Shown here: one piece after another, positions 26,507-35,405 of the stretch | How the letters are laid out: each line of letters starts with the position of its first letter | How positions within the stretch are numbered: the first letter of the stretch is position 1 | Source: Acidobacteriia bacterium UBA6623 | Lineage (GTDB): Bacteria > Acidobacteriota > Terriglobia > Bryobacterales > UBA6623 | Length of the DNA stretch: 64,000 nt | Assembly: GCA_002433055.1 (NCBI GenBank) | Contig: DJHJ01000033.1 | Span: forward strand, 50,273 to 114,272 | Direction: 5' to 3' | Position numbers and translations under genes: made by a program | Notes under the pieces: model-generated | Seen by the model: only the letters and a program-made list of their open reading frames with translations | The model's database searches: none | Told to the model about the DNA's origin: nothing

Positions 26507-26845
26507 TGGATCAAGTCGACCGCTCAAAGAAATGATTGCGTAAGGCTTGATGGCACATCTATTTCGGCTATCGGCAGCTTCTTTTGAAAGAAAAAATCGC
26601 TACTCTGCGATGAACCCTTTCCAAAATGGTTAGGGCGGGTTAAGATGACATTAAGAGGTTTGTTCGAAGGCAGTCGTTGCGGAGCCGCCCGAATCTTGGA
26701 AATAGCTCTTTTCAGTACTTCCTTTGATTTCTCGGCTTTATTTCCCGTAATACAAGATAAAAGTTAACATTTTGCTTGTATCAACTCCTCTACCAAGTGG
26801 AGAGTGTTTTGATCGAGCTAGGTTCAGATTAAGGAGGAGCACTAC
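26507..26845. other. Intergenic region between the iron block and korA
   Basis: This non-coding stretch separates two divergent operons. It should hold the korAB promoter; a loose TTGATT/TAATAC pair with an 18-base spacer near 26724-26753 is the best candidate and is weak. AAGGAGG (26831-26837), nine bases before the korA ATG, is a strong ribosome site. No small gene was seen. Confidence 0.5.
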
Positions 26846-28714
26846 ATGGAGGCGCCCCAGGTCTCTCAGACCGAGGCAGTTGGAACCGAACGGAAACAAG
26901 CCGCGGTGATTCGTTTCGCCGGAGACTCTGGTGACGGTATGCAGCTGACCGGTAACCAATTTACGACGACCTCGGCACTACTCGGCAATGATATCGCTAC
27001 TCTGCCAGACTTCCCAGCCGAAATTCGCGCACCTGCGGGAACAGTTCCAGGTGTAAGCGGCTTCCAGGTTCAGTTCTCGTCACAGGAGATTTTCACCCCT
27101 GGTGACGAACCTGACGTTTTGGTTGCTATGAACGCAGCAGCACTGAAAGTCAACCTTCCAACGCTTCGTAAAGGTCGAACCGTGATAGTCAATACTGATG
27201 GGTTTGATGCAAGCAATCTTGCCAAAGCCGGATACCAGAACAACCCTCTGGAGGACGGCACTCTGGACGGCTATAGATCAATTCCGGTTGCGTTAACGAC
27301 AAACACACTCAAGGCCCTTCGTGATTCACCTCTGCAGAACCGCGGCAAGCAACGCTGCAAGAATTTCTATGCGCTAGGCATCATGTACTGGCTATACTCT
27401 CGCCCACTGGATGCCACGGAAAAATGGATATCAAAACAGTTTGCAAAAAGCCCTGACATTGTAGATGCAAATCTGACGGCAATGCGTGCTGGGTTTTCTT
27501 ACGCAGAAGTCAGTGAATTGTTTCAGATTCAATACGAAGTTCCAGCAGCACCTCAAGAACATGGCTTGTACCGCAGCATAACCGGCAATAAGGCTCTGGC
27601 TTTGGGGTTGTACACCGCCTCAGTTAAAAGTGGTGTTCCATTGTTCGTTGCTTCTTATCCAATCACTCCAGCTTCCGATATTCTGGCTGAGTTGGCACGC
27701 ATGAAACCACAAGGTGTTATCACAATGCAGGCAGAAGACGAAATTGCGGCTGTATGTGCAGCAATCGGCAGTGCATTCGGTGGCAGTTTGGGCATAACCA
27801 TGACCAGTGGTCCAGGGCTGGCACTCAAGGCGGAAGCAATCGGGCTAGCTGTGACCACAGAACTACCTCTGGTAGTGATCAACGTTCAGCGCGGAGGGCC
27901 TAGTACTGGACTACCGACTAAAACAGAACAATCTGACTTACTGCAAGCCCTTTTTGGTCGTAATGGTGAATCACCGATTGCCGTTGTAGCAGCATCTAGC
28001 GCATCCGGTTGCTTTGATGCAGCTTTCGAGGCTGTGCGCATCGCAACCCAGTACATGACACCAGTCGTAGTACTCTCAGACGGCTACCTGGCGAACGGCG
28101 CAGAACCTTGGAAAGTGCCCGATGTCAACTCAATCCCAACAATACCGGTCAAATTCCGCACTGATCCAGAAGGTTTCCAACCCTTTCTGAGAAACGAGGA
28201 AACATTGGCCCGTCCGTGGGTGCGACCAGGCACACCAGAGCTGGAACATCGTATCGGTGGACTAGAACACACTGATATTTCCGGTGATGTTTCCTACGAC
28301 CCGGACAACCATCAACATATGACTATGCAACGTGCAGAGAAAATTGCACGAATAGCTAAATCCATTCCACTCATTGAACCTTTCGGTGACGATAAGGGAG
28401 ATTTGCTCGTGGTCGGCTGGGGTGGCACTTATGGGGCACTGCACGAGGCTACCGTGCAGGCACAGAGTAAGAAGTTGAAGGTCTCGCATATTCACTTGCA
28501 CCACATCAACCCTTTCGCTGCTAACTTGGGAAAACTACTACGGCGTTTCAAGAATGTCTTGGTTGCAGAATTGAATCTGGGTCAATTAGACATGCTTATA
28601 CGGTCCCGTTTTGCGATTGAGACGATTAAACTAAATAAAATCCAAGGTCAACCTTTCACAGTAAGCGAAGTACTTGCGACCATAGAGGATACTATTCAGG
28701 AAATTCATCAATGA
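26846..28714 (+). CDS. korA: 2-oxoglutarate:ferredoxin oxidoreductase subunit alpha (gamma-alpha fusion)
   Basis: A 622-residue subunit of a 2-oxoacid:ferredoxin oxidoreductase. Residues about 20-205 are the gamma domain (FAGDSGDGMQLTGNQF), and residues about 245-620 the alpha domain (SYPITPASDILAELA, QAEDEIAAVCAAIGSAFGG, TSGPGLALKAEAIGLA). With KorB it oxidises 2-oxoglutarate to succinyl-CoA and reduces ferredoxin. The gamma-alpha fusion with no separate ferredoxin subunit fits the KorAB type. A strong AAGGAGG precedes the ATG. korB overlaps by ATGA. Confidence 0.94.
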   Translation: MEAPQVSQTEAVGTERKQAAVIRFAGDSGDGMQLTGNQFTTTSALLGNDIATLPDFPAEIRAPAGTVPGVSGFQVQFSSQEIFTPGDEPDVLVAMNAAALKVNLPTLRKGRTVIVNTDGFDASNLAKAGYQNNPLEDGTLDGYRSIPVALTTNTLKALRDSPLQNRGKQRCKNFYALGIMYWLYSRPLDATEKWISKQFAKSPDIVDANLTAMRAGFSYAEVSELFQIQYEVPAAPQEHGLYRSITGNKALALGLYTASVKSGVPLFVASYPITPASDILAELARMKPQGVITMQAEDEIAAVCAAIGSAFGGSLGITMTSGPGLALKAEAIGLAVTTELPLVVINVQRGGPSTGLPTKTEQSDLLQALFGRNGESPIAVVAASSASGCFDAAFEAVRIATQYMTPVVVLSDGYLANGAEPWKVPDVNSIPTIPVKFRTDPEGFQPFLRNEETLARPWVRPGTPELEHRIGGLEHTDISGDVSYDPDNHQHMTMQRAEKIARIAKSIPLIEPFGDDKGDLLVVGWGGTYGALHEATVQAQSKKLKVSHIHLHHINPFAANLGKLLRRFKNVLVAELNLGQLDMLIRSRFAIETIKLNKIQGQPFTVSEVLATIEDTIQEIHQ

Positions 28715-29766
28715 GCTTAGGTTCCAATGGTAATCTCCCCAATACAGGAGAAAAAGCAACAACCTACACTAAGAAGGACTTTGTATCAAGTCAAACAGTG
28801 CGTTGGTGCCCGGGATGCGGCGATTACGCCATCTTAGATGCTGTTCAAAAGTCCTTTGCAACGCTGGGCATCCCGCGTGAAAAAATTGTTGTGGTTTCTG
28901 GAATAGGCTGTTCAAGTCGGTTCCCATACTACATGGACACTTACGGTTTTCACACGATTCATGGGCGCGCACCCGCATTTGCCACTGGTTTGAAGGTATC
29001 CAGGCCTGATCTTTCGGTATGGGTCATCACGGGTGATGGCGACGGGCTTTCGATAGGCGGCAACCACTTAATGCATGCGATGAGGAGAAATCTTGACATC
29101 AAGATTCTACTGTTCAACAACCGGATTTACGGATTAACCAAGGGCCAGTATTCCCCGACTTCCGAAATCGGCAAAAAAACGAAAACTTCACCGCTGGGCT
29201 CTGTGGATCGACCCTTGTATCCAACCTCGATAGCACTGGCCGCTGAGGCAACATTTGTGGCACGCAGCGTGGACGTATACGGAGCACACTTGAGGGATGT
29301 GATCCACCGTGCCGCACAACATCGTGGTTCGTCATTTGTCGAGATCCTACAGAACTGCAATATTTTCAACGATGGCGCTTGGGCAGACCTAGCTGATCGG
29401 AAAACTCGCGACAACCACAAACTTGACCTCGAACACAGGAAACCCATGATTTTCGGTGAAAATCGCACCAAAGGCATCAAATTAGGTGAAGGGCTTCAGC
29501 CAACAGTAGTGGATCTTGCCTCAAATGGAGTTTCAGAAGATGACTTGATCCTCCATGATGAAAACACATCTAATCCTGCTCTCGCCTACATGCTAAGCCG
29601 TATGTCTCCACCCGACTTTCCAACACCACTGGGAGTGTTTAGAGCAATAGAAGAAGAAACCTACGAAGCAGCGGTCCACCGCCAAATAGAAGATGCTCGT
29701 GGCAACTCTACACCTGCTGACCTGGAAGCACTACTAAAATCAGGTGACATCTGGGAAGTTTCCTGA
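28711..29766 (+). CDS. korB: 2-oxoglutarate:ferredoxin oxidoreductase subunit beta
   Basis: The 351-residue thiamine diphosphate subunit. WCPGCGDYAIL near residues 31-41 and GIGCSSRFPYY supply Cys ligands for a 4Fe-4S cluster, TGDGDGLSIGGNH is the cofactor-binding motif, and a further Cys is in EILQNCNIFN. It pairs with KorA, whose stop overlaps its start by ATGA. A CBS-domain gene and a DUF1015 gene follow on the same strand. Confidence 0.95.
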   Translation: MSLGSNGNLPNTGEKATTYTKKDFVSSQTVRWCPGCGDYAILDAVQKSFATLGIPREKIVVVSGIGCSSRFPYYMDTYGFHTIHGRAPAFATGLKVSRPDLSVWVITGDGDGLSIGGNHLMHAMRRNLDIKILLFNNRIYGLTKGQYSPTSEIGKKTKTSPLGSVDRPLYPTSIALAAEATFVARSVDVYGAHLRDVIHRAAQHRGSSFVEILQNCNIFNDGAWADLADRKTRDNHKLDLEHRKPMIFGENRTKGIKLGEGLQPTVVDLASNGVSEDDLILHDENTSNPALAYMLSRMSPPDFPTPLGVFRAIEEETYEAAVHRQIEDARGNSTPADLEALLKSGDIWEVS

Positions 29767-29870
29767 TTGCAACCTCTGAGACTGAAAGTGATGCTACCGA
29801 GTTCGCGACAGACTTTAACTTTTGGTATGGTAGACGACGGCACACTGAAATCTTTCACCAGGAGATAACA

Positions 29871-30407
29871 ATGAGCAATGGGTATGAAGAGGATCTGGCA
29901 ATGTACGAGGAGGCCCAGGGACCCATGCGCAAACAGTTCGACAACCGAGCCTTGTTAAAGCCAATCAGCAACACGCGTTACCCCAGGCAGCCGATTTCGT
30001 TCGAACCTGATACGGAGCTAGGCAAAGTATTGGATGCGATGGCTAAAAAACACATTGGTGCAGTACTGATCATTCAAGACGGCAGAATCAGCGGCATCTT
30101 TGCCGAACGCGATACTCTCATAAAGAACATTTACCGCTGTGACGACTTGAAACGCCCCGTTAGCGAGTTCATGACTCCCAACCCTGACTGCCTAATGCCA
30201 CACGATTCAATCGCTTTCGCTCTCAACCGGATGGTCCAAGGCGGTTATCGGCACATCCCACTTATGGACTCTGCAGGTGCTCCGGTGGGCCTTTTATCGA
30301 TGAGGGATGTTGTTGCCTACATCGTATCTTACTTTCCCGCAGAAATACTCAACCTACCTCCACATAGCGAACACAACCCCCCAGACCGCAGCATCGTGGG
30401 TGGATAG
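29871..30407 (+). CDS. Protein with two CBS domains
   Basis: A 178-residue cytoplasmic protein with a CBS pair: the first unit spans about residues 40-95 (LDAMAKKHIGAVLIIQDGRISGIFAERD) in part, and the second about 100-160 (VSEFMTPNP and GYRHIPLMDSAGAPVGLLSMRDVV pieces). CBS pairs bind adenosyl ligands such as AMP, ATP or NAD. No enzymatic domain is attached. CAGGAG precedes the ATG. It follows korB by 104 bases on the same strand, so it may sense energy state next to an energy-metabolism operon; that is inference. Confidence 0.88.
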   Translation: MSNGYEEDLAMYEEAQGPMRKQFDNRALLKPISNTRYPRQPISFEPDTELGKVLDAMAKKHIGAVLIIQDGRISGIFAERDTLIKNIYRCDDLKRPVSEFMTPNPDCLMPHDSIAFALNRMVQGGYRHIPLMDSAGAPVGLLSMRDVVAYIVSYFPAEILNLPPHSEHNPPDRSIVGG

Positions 30408-30434
30408 ACCCTGCAGCCTACCAGTAAACGTTTT

Positions 30435-31715
30435 ATGACCAAGGTTTTTCCTTTTCAAGCTTGGCGGTATTCAAAAAAGGCCGGACCAACAAAAACTCTA
30501 ATCGCACAGCCGTATGACAAAATCACAGCTGAGTTGCAAGAAAGCTACTACGAAGCTAATCCCTTCAACATCGTCCGCCTAATCAAAAGAAAGGCTGCAC
30601 CAAAAAATGGAATCAAATCAAACACTTACGAAGAGGCTGCAGAAACTCTAGAAACTTGGATTACGGACAAAGTTCTCGAACAAGAAAACCGACCAAGCTT
30701 TTATGCATATTTTCAAGAGTTTCAACACCCGGAAAATGGTCAGTTAATCACCCGAAAGGGTTTTATAGGTTTGATGCAAGTCGAGGACTACAGCGCAGGC
30801 ATAGTACATCGCCATGAACTGACACATTCCGGGCCTAAACTTGACCGCCTAGAATTGACTCGACACACCCGCGCCCACTTTGGGCAACTCTTCATGCTCT
30901 ATGAAGATCCAGAAGGAAGTGTAGATCAATCCTTAGAGCAAACATCGACAGCACCCCCTCTAATTAATGTTGAAGATGAGTTTGGCACTATCCATAAGAT
31001 ATGGCAGATCTGCGATTCAAACACGATAGGCAGGATGCAAGTCGCGATGGCTGACAAGAGGTTACTAATCGCCGACGGACATCATCGCTACGAAACCGCA
31101 TTAGCATATTCGCGAGAAAACCCAGATGTGCCTGGCGCAGACCGGGTTATGATGACCTTCGTTAATATACACACTCCTGGTTTAGTCGTTCTTGCTACAC
31201 ATCGCGTATTCAATTCTTTGAGGATGTTTGACAAATCAGACCTCCTGAATAAATTGAGGAGTCATTTTGAGGTAAATTCGTTCGAAGATCTCGACACGTT
31301 GGAACGCCACATGAACGAAGTGCCATCGGATAAGATTTCAATTGGCTCTGTATTCAGTGGTGATCCTCTGTACTACCTTCTGAGTGAGAAAAACACAAAC
31401 AGGGGATCACAAACCAAAACTTGTGACTCTGAGAATGACCTTGACGTGACGATTTTGCACAGTTTGGTCATAGAACGCCTTATGGGAGTTTCCCCGCATG
31501 ACGTAAGAGATCTCAAACACATCCGCTATGTCCGAGGTCTTCGAGTAGCGGCGGAAGAAGTCCGTTCAGGTAAAGCTCAGGTTGCTTTTTTGTTGCGTCC
31601 TGTGGCGGTAGAAAAAATCGCGGAGATTTCCTTTGGCGGCGGAGTTATGCCTCAGAAATCAACTGATTTCTATCCCAAACTACAAGCAGGGCTAACCATC
31701 TACCGATTTGGATGA
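30435..31715 (+). CDS. DUF1015 family protein
   Basis: A 426-residue protein of the DUF1015 family, whose function is unknown. Recognisable blocks are FPFQAWRYS with AQPYDKI at the start, the central IADGHHRYETALAYS, and MPQKSTDFYPKLQAGLTIY at the C-terminus, all characteristic of the family. It lies 27 bases after the CBS gene on the same strand, making a probable korAB-CBS-DUF1015 run, and converges with the lysR gene. Confidence 0.85.
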   Translation: MTKVFPFQAWRYSKKAGPTKTLIAQPYDKITAELQESYYEANPFNIVRLIKRKAAPKNGIKSNTYEEAAETLETWITDKVLEQENRPSFYAYFQEFQHPENGQLITRKGFIGLMQVEDYSAGIVHRHELTHSGPKLDRLELTRHTRAHFGQLFMLYEDPEGSVDQSLEQTSTAPPLINVEDEFGTIHKIWQICDSNTIGRMQVAMADKRLLIADGHHRYETALAYSRENPDVPGADRVMMTFVNIHTPGLVVLATHRVFNSLRMFDKSDLLNKLRSHFEVNSFEDLDTLERHMNEVPSDKISIGSVFSGDPLYYLLSEKNTNRGSQTKTCDSENDLDVTILHSLVIERLMGVSPHDVRDLKHIRYVRGLRVAAEEVRSGKAQVAFLLRPVAVEKIAEISFGGGVMPQKSTDFYPKLQAGLTIYRFG

Positions 31716-31806
31716 AACTGACTCTCGAATGAGTCCTCAAAAGGTTGGCTGCTTGGGCACCTTACACTTAAACAGCTTCGCTAGAGAGAGGTTGCCAACA
31801 TCTCAT

Positions 31807-32745
31807 TTAGGACGCTTTCGAACTCTTCCGAACACCCACATGGCCAGTCTCTTTGGACTGCACGCTGCGAGCAAAATCAGCTATAACTTCAATGAGTCCC
31901 AGGCCTGCCTTGGATAGCGGTTTATCCTTGCGGTAAATCAAACCAATCGTCCTCACCATTGGAAGAGGCGATAATCGAATCCCCACCAAGTGACCCTGTA
32001 AAATCTCATCCCTGGCACTTGTCACAGCCAGGAAGCCAATACCGAGTCCCGCCATGACAAAATGCTTAGTCATCTCCGAAGACTCTAACTCCATTACGAT
32101 CTTTAAGTCATCTTCCACCAGGTTCAGGTACTCATTGATGCGGCTGCGGGTTCGACCACTTCGAGGCAGCAGTAAGCGATGTTTGACAATTTGTTCCGGA
32201 CTCACCGACGTGACTCCTGCAAATGGGTGGCCCGGGGGAACTATCAAACGAATCTCATCCGAATAAATCTGCACTATCTCCAACCGCTTCTCCTGCACCG
32301 GCAATTGCGTAATGCCAAAATCAACCGAGTTTTCCATCACAGACTGGACAGTTTTTGAACTATAGGAACGGATGACTTGCAGTTGCACTTCAGGAAAGCG
32401 CTCCCGAAAAGTACTGAAAACCTGAGGCAAAACGTTGACACAAGTGGCTTCATTCGCAGCTATCGAAACTTCGCCTTTGGGGATGCGATCCAACTCTCGA
32501 ACTGCATCAAAACCCTGGCGTTTAACATCAAGAAGCTGCTGTGCGTATTCCGAAAAAGTCTTGCCCGCAGTAGTAAGAGAAATGCGGCTACCAAAACGCT
32601 CAAAAAGCTGTGTTCCCAATTCTTGTTCCATTTGGCGAATCTGCGCGCTAATGGCAGGCTGCGTACGAAAACATGTCTGCGCAGCTTTCGAGAAACTCTT
32701 AAGCCGAACTATCTCTAGAAAAGTATGGAGTTGATCAAAATCCAC
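31807..32745 (-). CDS. LysR-family transcriptional regulator
   Basis: A LysR-type regulator of about 312 residues. The N-terminal winged helix reads DFDQLHTFLEIVRLKSFSKAA, AQTCFRTQPAISAQI and LFERFGSRISLT, followed by the two-lobed periplasmic-binding-like sensor domain (IAANEATCVNVLPQV to the C-terminus). The frame is open 43 codons further to an ATG at 32874, but those residues do not resemble a LysR start; the GTG at 32745 gives the family N-terminus. It is divergent from the RRM gene and convergent with DUF1015. Target and inducer are unknown. Confidence 0.9.
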   Translation of the reverse strand: MDFDQLHTFLEIVRLKSFSKAAQTCFRTQPAISAQIRQMEQELGTQLFERFGSRISLTTAGKTFSEYAQQLLDVKRQGFDAVRELDRIPKGEVSIAANEATCVNVLPQVFSTFRERFPEVQLQVIRSYSSKTVQSVMENSVDFGITQLPVQEKRLEIVQIYSDEIRLIVPPGHPFAGVTSVSPEQIVKHRLLLPRSGRTRSRINEYLNLVEDDLKIVMELESSEMTKHFVMAGLGIGFLAVTSARDEILQGHLVGIRLSPLPMVRTIGLIYRKDKPLSKAGLGLIEVIADFARSVQSKETGHVGVRKSSKAS

Positions 32746-32875
32746 GGCAGTGAAGGAACAAAACCAAGAAACAAGATCCGTTTCTACCGAGACTACTATA
32801 ACACTTAAGTGCTTCGCGGGAGATCTACTTGGACTCGCAAAACTATTGCCAAAAATATTTTCACAAACCTCCATA

Positions 32876-32884
32876 TGTTATAAT
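32876..32884 (+). promoter_or_regulatory. Extended -10 promoter before the RRM gene
   Basis: TGTTATAAT is a perfect extended -10 (TG-n-TATAAT). No good -35 lies at 16-18 bases, which is common for extended -10 promoters. A start near 32891 would leave a leader of about 100 bases before the RRM gene. Confidence 0.5.
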
Positions 32885-32991
32885 CTTCCTTTCTGAGACA
32901 AGTTACCCTCCCGGTCTGGCGTGCTTTCTGCGCACACCCATTTAGGAAATAGAGAACCGAGGAAAGAGCTTCATGGAGAGATTCTGTTCGT

Positions 32992-33372
32992 ATGGCCTTT
33001 AGTGTCTATTTAGGTAACCTACCAGAGTGGGTAACCAACGATGACATCAGATCTTGGTTAGACAGCAGCAACCTAGTTTGTGGTTCGGTACGTGTAATTC
33101 GCAACTTTCAAACGCAAGAATCAAAAGGGTACGCTTTCGTTGAAACCACAAGTCGAGATGAAGTGGAAGCGATCATGAGACGCTTCCATCGTGCACCAAT
33201 AGACGGCCGTCTTTTGCAAGCGAAGGAAGCTCACCGTCGAGGAGAACAGACACCCATTAAAACGACCTCCCGTCGACGCAAACCTCGAACACCCAACTCT
33301 ACCGACGTCACTCACACTGAAACAGAAACACCAATTGGCCATTTTGGCGAAGTTCTTCAGAAAGCCCTATAA
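32992..33372 (+). CDS. RNA-binding protein with one RRM domain
   Basis: A 126-residue protein. Residues about 3-78 form an RNA recognition motif: RNP2 is VYLGNL (5-10) and RNP1 is KGYAFVET (45-52), with the aromatic residues in place for stacking on RNA. The tail (about 80-126) is basic then polar (SRRRKPRTPNS). Bacterial single-RRM proteins of this type bind RNA and are often cold-induced. A long predicted leader follows an extended -10 promoter. The function of this member is not known. Confidence 0.88.
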   Translation: MAFSVYLGNLPEWVTNDDIRSWLDSSNLVCGSVRVIRNFQTQESKGYAFVETTSRDEVEAIMRRFHRAPIDGRLLQAKEAHRRGEQTPIKTTSRRRKPRTPNSTDVTHTETETPIGHFGEVLQKAL

Positions 33373-33602
33373 CAATTTTCAGGACGGGCTTTACCCCATC
33401 TTCTCAATGCCAACGTATGAACTCAGAGGCAGTTTACACCTCTCGAATTAGGCGAAGTTTCGTCAAAAAACAGCAACTTAAGCACTTAAACTGGACTTGA
33501 CTCTGAGAGATGAAATGTTCGTTGTTATCTCCGGAACTAGCCAAAAAAGTTGAACAATGATACTGCCTCTCTATGGCCTTACTTGAGTGAAAAAATCAGT
33601 TC

Positions 33603-34037
33603 TCAGTGAACCCACTCACCTGCTTGCATCATGTGCTCAATCTGTCGATTGTTGCCAATATCTGCGGTTGAATTATCTTTAAACAACACTAGGTCAGCTA
33701 CGTTTCCTGCTTTGATTACATCGTGTTCGCTTTTCCCTGTTGTGAGTGGCGCCACAACCAGCCCTCGACCGTCAACAATCTCACCTCCCTTAGGCACTGG
33801 TGTATGGGAGCGGTACCCAACGCTTTCAATCCTTGTGCCACGGATTACTATCACCGAATCCGTAATCAATTCATCACCCATACTGTCAATCAACTTTGCA
33901 CCCAAGATCGTTACGGGTGGTAAAATTTGCCTACTGTTGACTGTCTCAACACCACAGCTAAGAGAATTCAAAGTCACAGCAAAGACAAAAAATATCGTTA
34001 AGATTTTGAGAAAGGGAACCGAGACCAACATTTTCAC
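33603..34037 (-). pseudogene. Amidohydrolase remnant lacking the catalytic barrel
   Basis: A 144-residue frame that joins the two ends of an amidohydrolase. Residues about 1-30 are a signal or lipoprotein-type leader, and 40-95 the N-terminal beta-sandwich strands (VTILGAKLIDSMG, IESVGYRS, IVDGRGLVVAP). The sequence then jumps to the C-terminal strands (AGNVADLVLFKDN, then MMQAGEWVH). The metal-binding HxH, the lysine, the later histidines and the aspartate are all gone; some 250-350 residues of TIM barrel are missing with the frame kept. It cannot be a hydrolase. It starts with GTG, with an ATG two codons in. It is a deletion remnant, or less likely a folded sandwich-only protein. Confidence 0.7.
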
Positions 34038-34136
34038 AAAAACCTTTTAGAGCTTAATCGAGAACCAATAGATCTATATTTTCTCACGGATTGGCATCAC
34101 AGACCTATAATTGAGAAAGCTAGACACTTGGTTTTT

Positions 34137-34793
34137 ATGGCTACTCTTGAACCAACATTAAGCCGGATGGTTCCTGGTGTTCTTGGACGTCATGACTATA
34201 AGATCATCGGCGAACTGGTCACACCCAACTCGAAGGTCCTCGATTTGGGCTGTGGTGAAGGTGAACTGCTCGATTGGCTGGTCCAGAACAAGAACGTCCA
34301 GGCGCGTGGTGTGGAAATTGCCCCGGAGCGGGTACGAAAGTGTGTTGCCCGCGGTCTCTCAGTCTTTCAAGGTGATATTGACCAAGGATTAGCAGACTAT
34401 CCAGATCAATGCTTTGACTACGTGATCCTGAGTCAAACAATGCAAGAAACCTATAGACCCCGAGACGTCCTGGAGGAAATGGGACGTGTAGCCAAGCATA
34501 TGATTGTGGCTTTTCCAAATTTCGCGCGTTGGTCAGTGCCATTCTCTCTTATGGCTTCAGGTCGTGCTCCCAAAACGAGCCACCTCCCTTACGAGTGGTA
34601 CGATTCTCCTAATATCCACTTCGTCACAATCATTGATTTTGAGGAAACATTGCAAAAGCTTGAGTTCGAGATTAAACGGTCATACTTTTTATTGCATGGC
34701 CGCCGTGTCAGGGTGTTGCCCAACCTGCGTGCTGAACTTGCGGTTTACCTAATCACAAGCCACCGAGCCACATCAGCTGTAAGTGTTCCTTGA
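34137..34793 (+). CDS. metW: MetW-like methyltransferase-fold protein
   Basis: A protein of about 218 residues of the MetW family. VLDLGCGEGELLDWL is the SAM motif (from residue 34), and GVEIAPERVRKCVARG, FDYVILSQTMQ, MIVAFPNFARW and the LPYEWYDSPNIHF block are family signatures. MetW works with the homoserine acyltransferase MetX in methionine synthesis in Pseudomonadota; no metX lies here, so the pair is split. The frame is open to a TTG at 34128; the ATG at 34137 is used. Confidence 0.85.
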   Translation: MATLEPTLSRMVPGVLGRHDYKIIGELVTPNSKVLDLGCGEGELLDWLVQNKNVQARGVEIAPERVRKCVARGLSVFQGDIDQGLADYPDQCFDYVILSQTMQETYRPRDVLEEMGRVAKHMIVAFPNFARWSVPFSLMASGRAPKTSHLPYEWYDSPNIHFVTIIDFEETLQKLEFEIKRSYFLLHGRRVRVLPNLRAELAVYLITSHRATSAVSVP

Positions 34794-34949
34794 AGTACAA
34801 CTTCTGCGACATCACAATACACCCGCACGTCCGGTGTACACAAAACCCAACTGCATTTCTGGCTCACTTTCTTACTTATACGCAGGGCGGATCGTTGACA
34901 CTCAAAATCTTGCTACAATCACCCCTATCCTGCTAGTGCGGTGTAAATC

Positions 34950-35405
34950 ATGATAAAACTTCGAGTAAACGGTGTCGCTCAACGCTTTAATGGTGACCCA
35001 CAAACGCCTTTGCTATGGTACCTGCGAGATGCACTTGGCCTCACGGGCACCAAGTATGGTTGTGGTGTGGGCCTATGTGGAGCGTGTACCGTCCACCAGA
35101 ACGGCAATGCTATTAGAGCCTGCATCACTCCAGTAGCCAACTTGGACGGGGCCGACATTACAACCATAGAAGGTCTCGGTAAAGACGGGATTCACGTAGT
35201 GCAAAAGGCTTGGATGGAACATGATGTTCCACAGTGTGGATACTGTCAACCGGGCCAAATCATGTCTGCAGCGGCCTTGTTAGCTTCCAATAGCAAGCCC
35301 AGTGATGATGATATAGACCGCTCAATGAGTGGCAATATTTGCCGCTGTGGAACATACCAACGCATCCGTACAGCAATCAAAGCGGCGGCGGAGGAATTGG
35401 CATGA
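34950..35405 (+). CDS. [2Fe-2S] subunit of a molybdenum hydroxylase (IorA-type)
   Basis: A 151-residue xanthine oxidase-family small subunit. The plant-type cluster ligands are Cys38, Cys43, Cys46 and Cys58, and the second cluster uses Cys96, Cys99, Cys131 and Cys133 (QCGYCQPGQ and [10 protein letters not shown]). It is most like the small subunit of isoquinoline 1-oxidoreductase and related aldehyde dehydrogenases. It passes electrons from the molybdenum subunit, whose gene overlaps by ATGA. No cytochrome subunit gene follows. Confidence 0.92.
   Translation: MIKLRVNGVAQRFNGDPQTPLLWYLRDALGLTGTKYGCGVGLCGACTVHQNGNAIRACITPVANLDGADITTIEGLGKDGIHVVQKAWMEHDVPQCGYCQPGQIMSAAALLASNSKPSDDDIDRSMSGNICRCGTYQRIRTAIKAAAEELA

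Noticed and set aside
31708..31917. 69-codon plus-strand frame overlapping the ends of the DUF1015 and lysR genes
   Set aside because: It lies mostly antisense to lysR, has no ribosome site and no recognisable protein features.
32746..32874. N-terminal extension of the LysR regulator to an ATG at 32874
   Set aside because: The added 43 residues do not resemble a LysR start, and would cover the region before the divergent RRM gene; the GTG at 32745 gives the family N-terminus.
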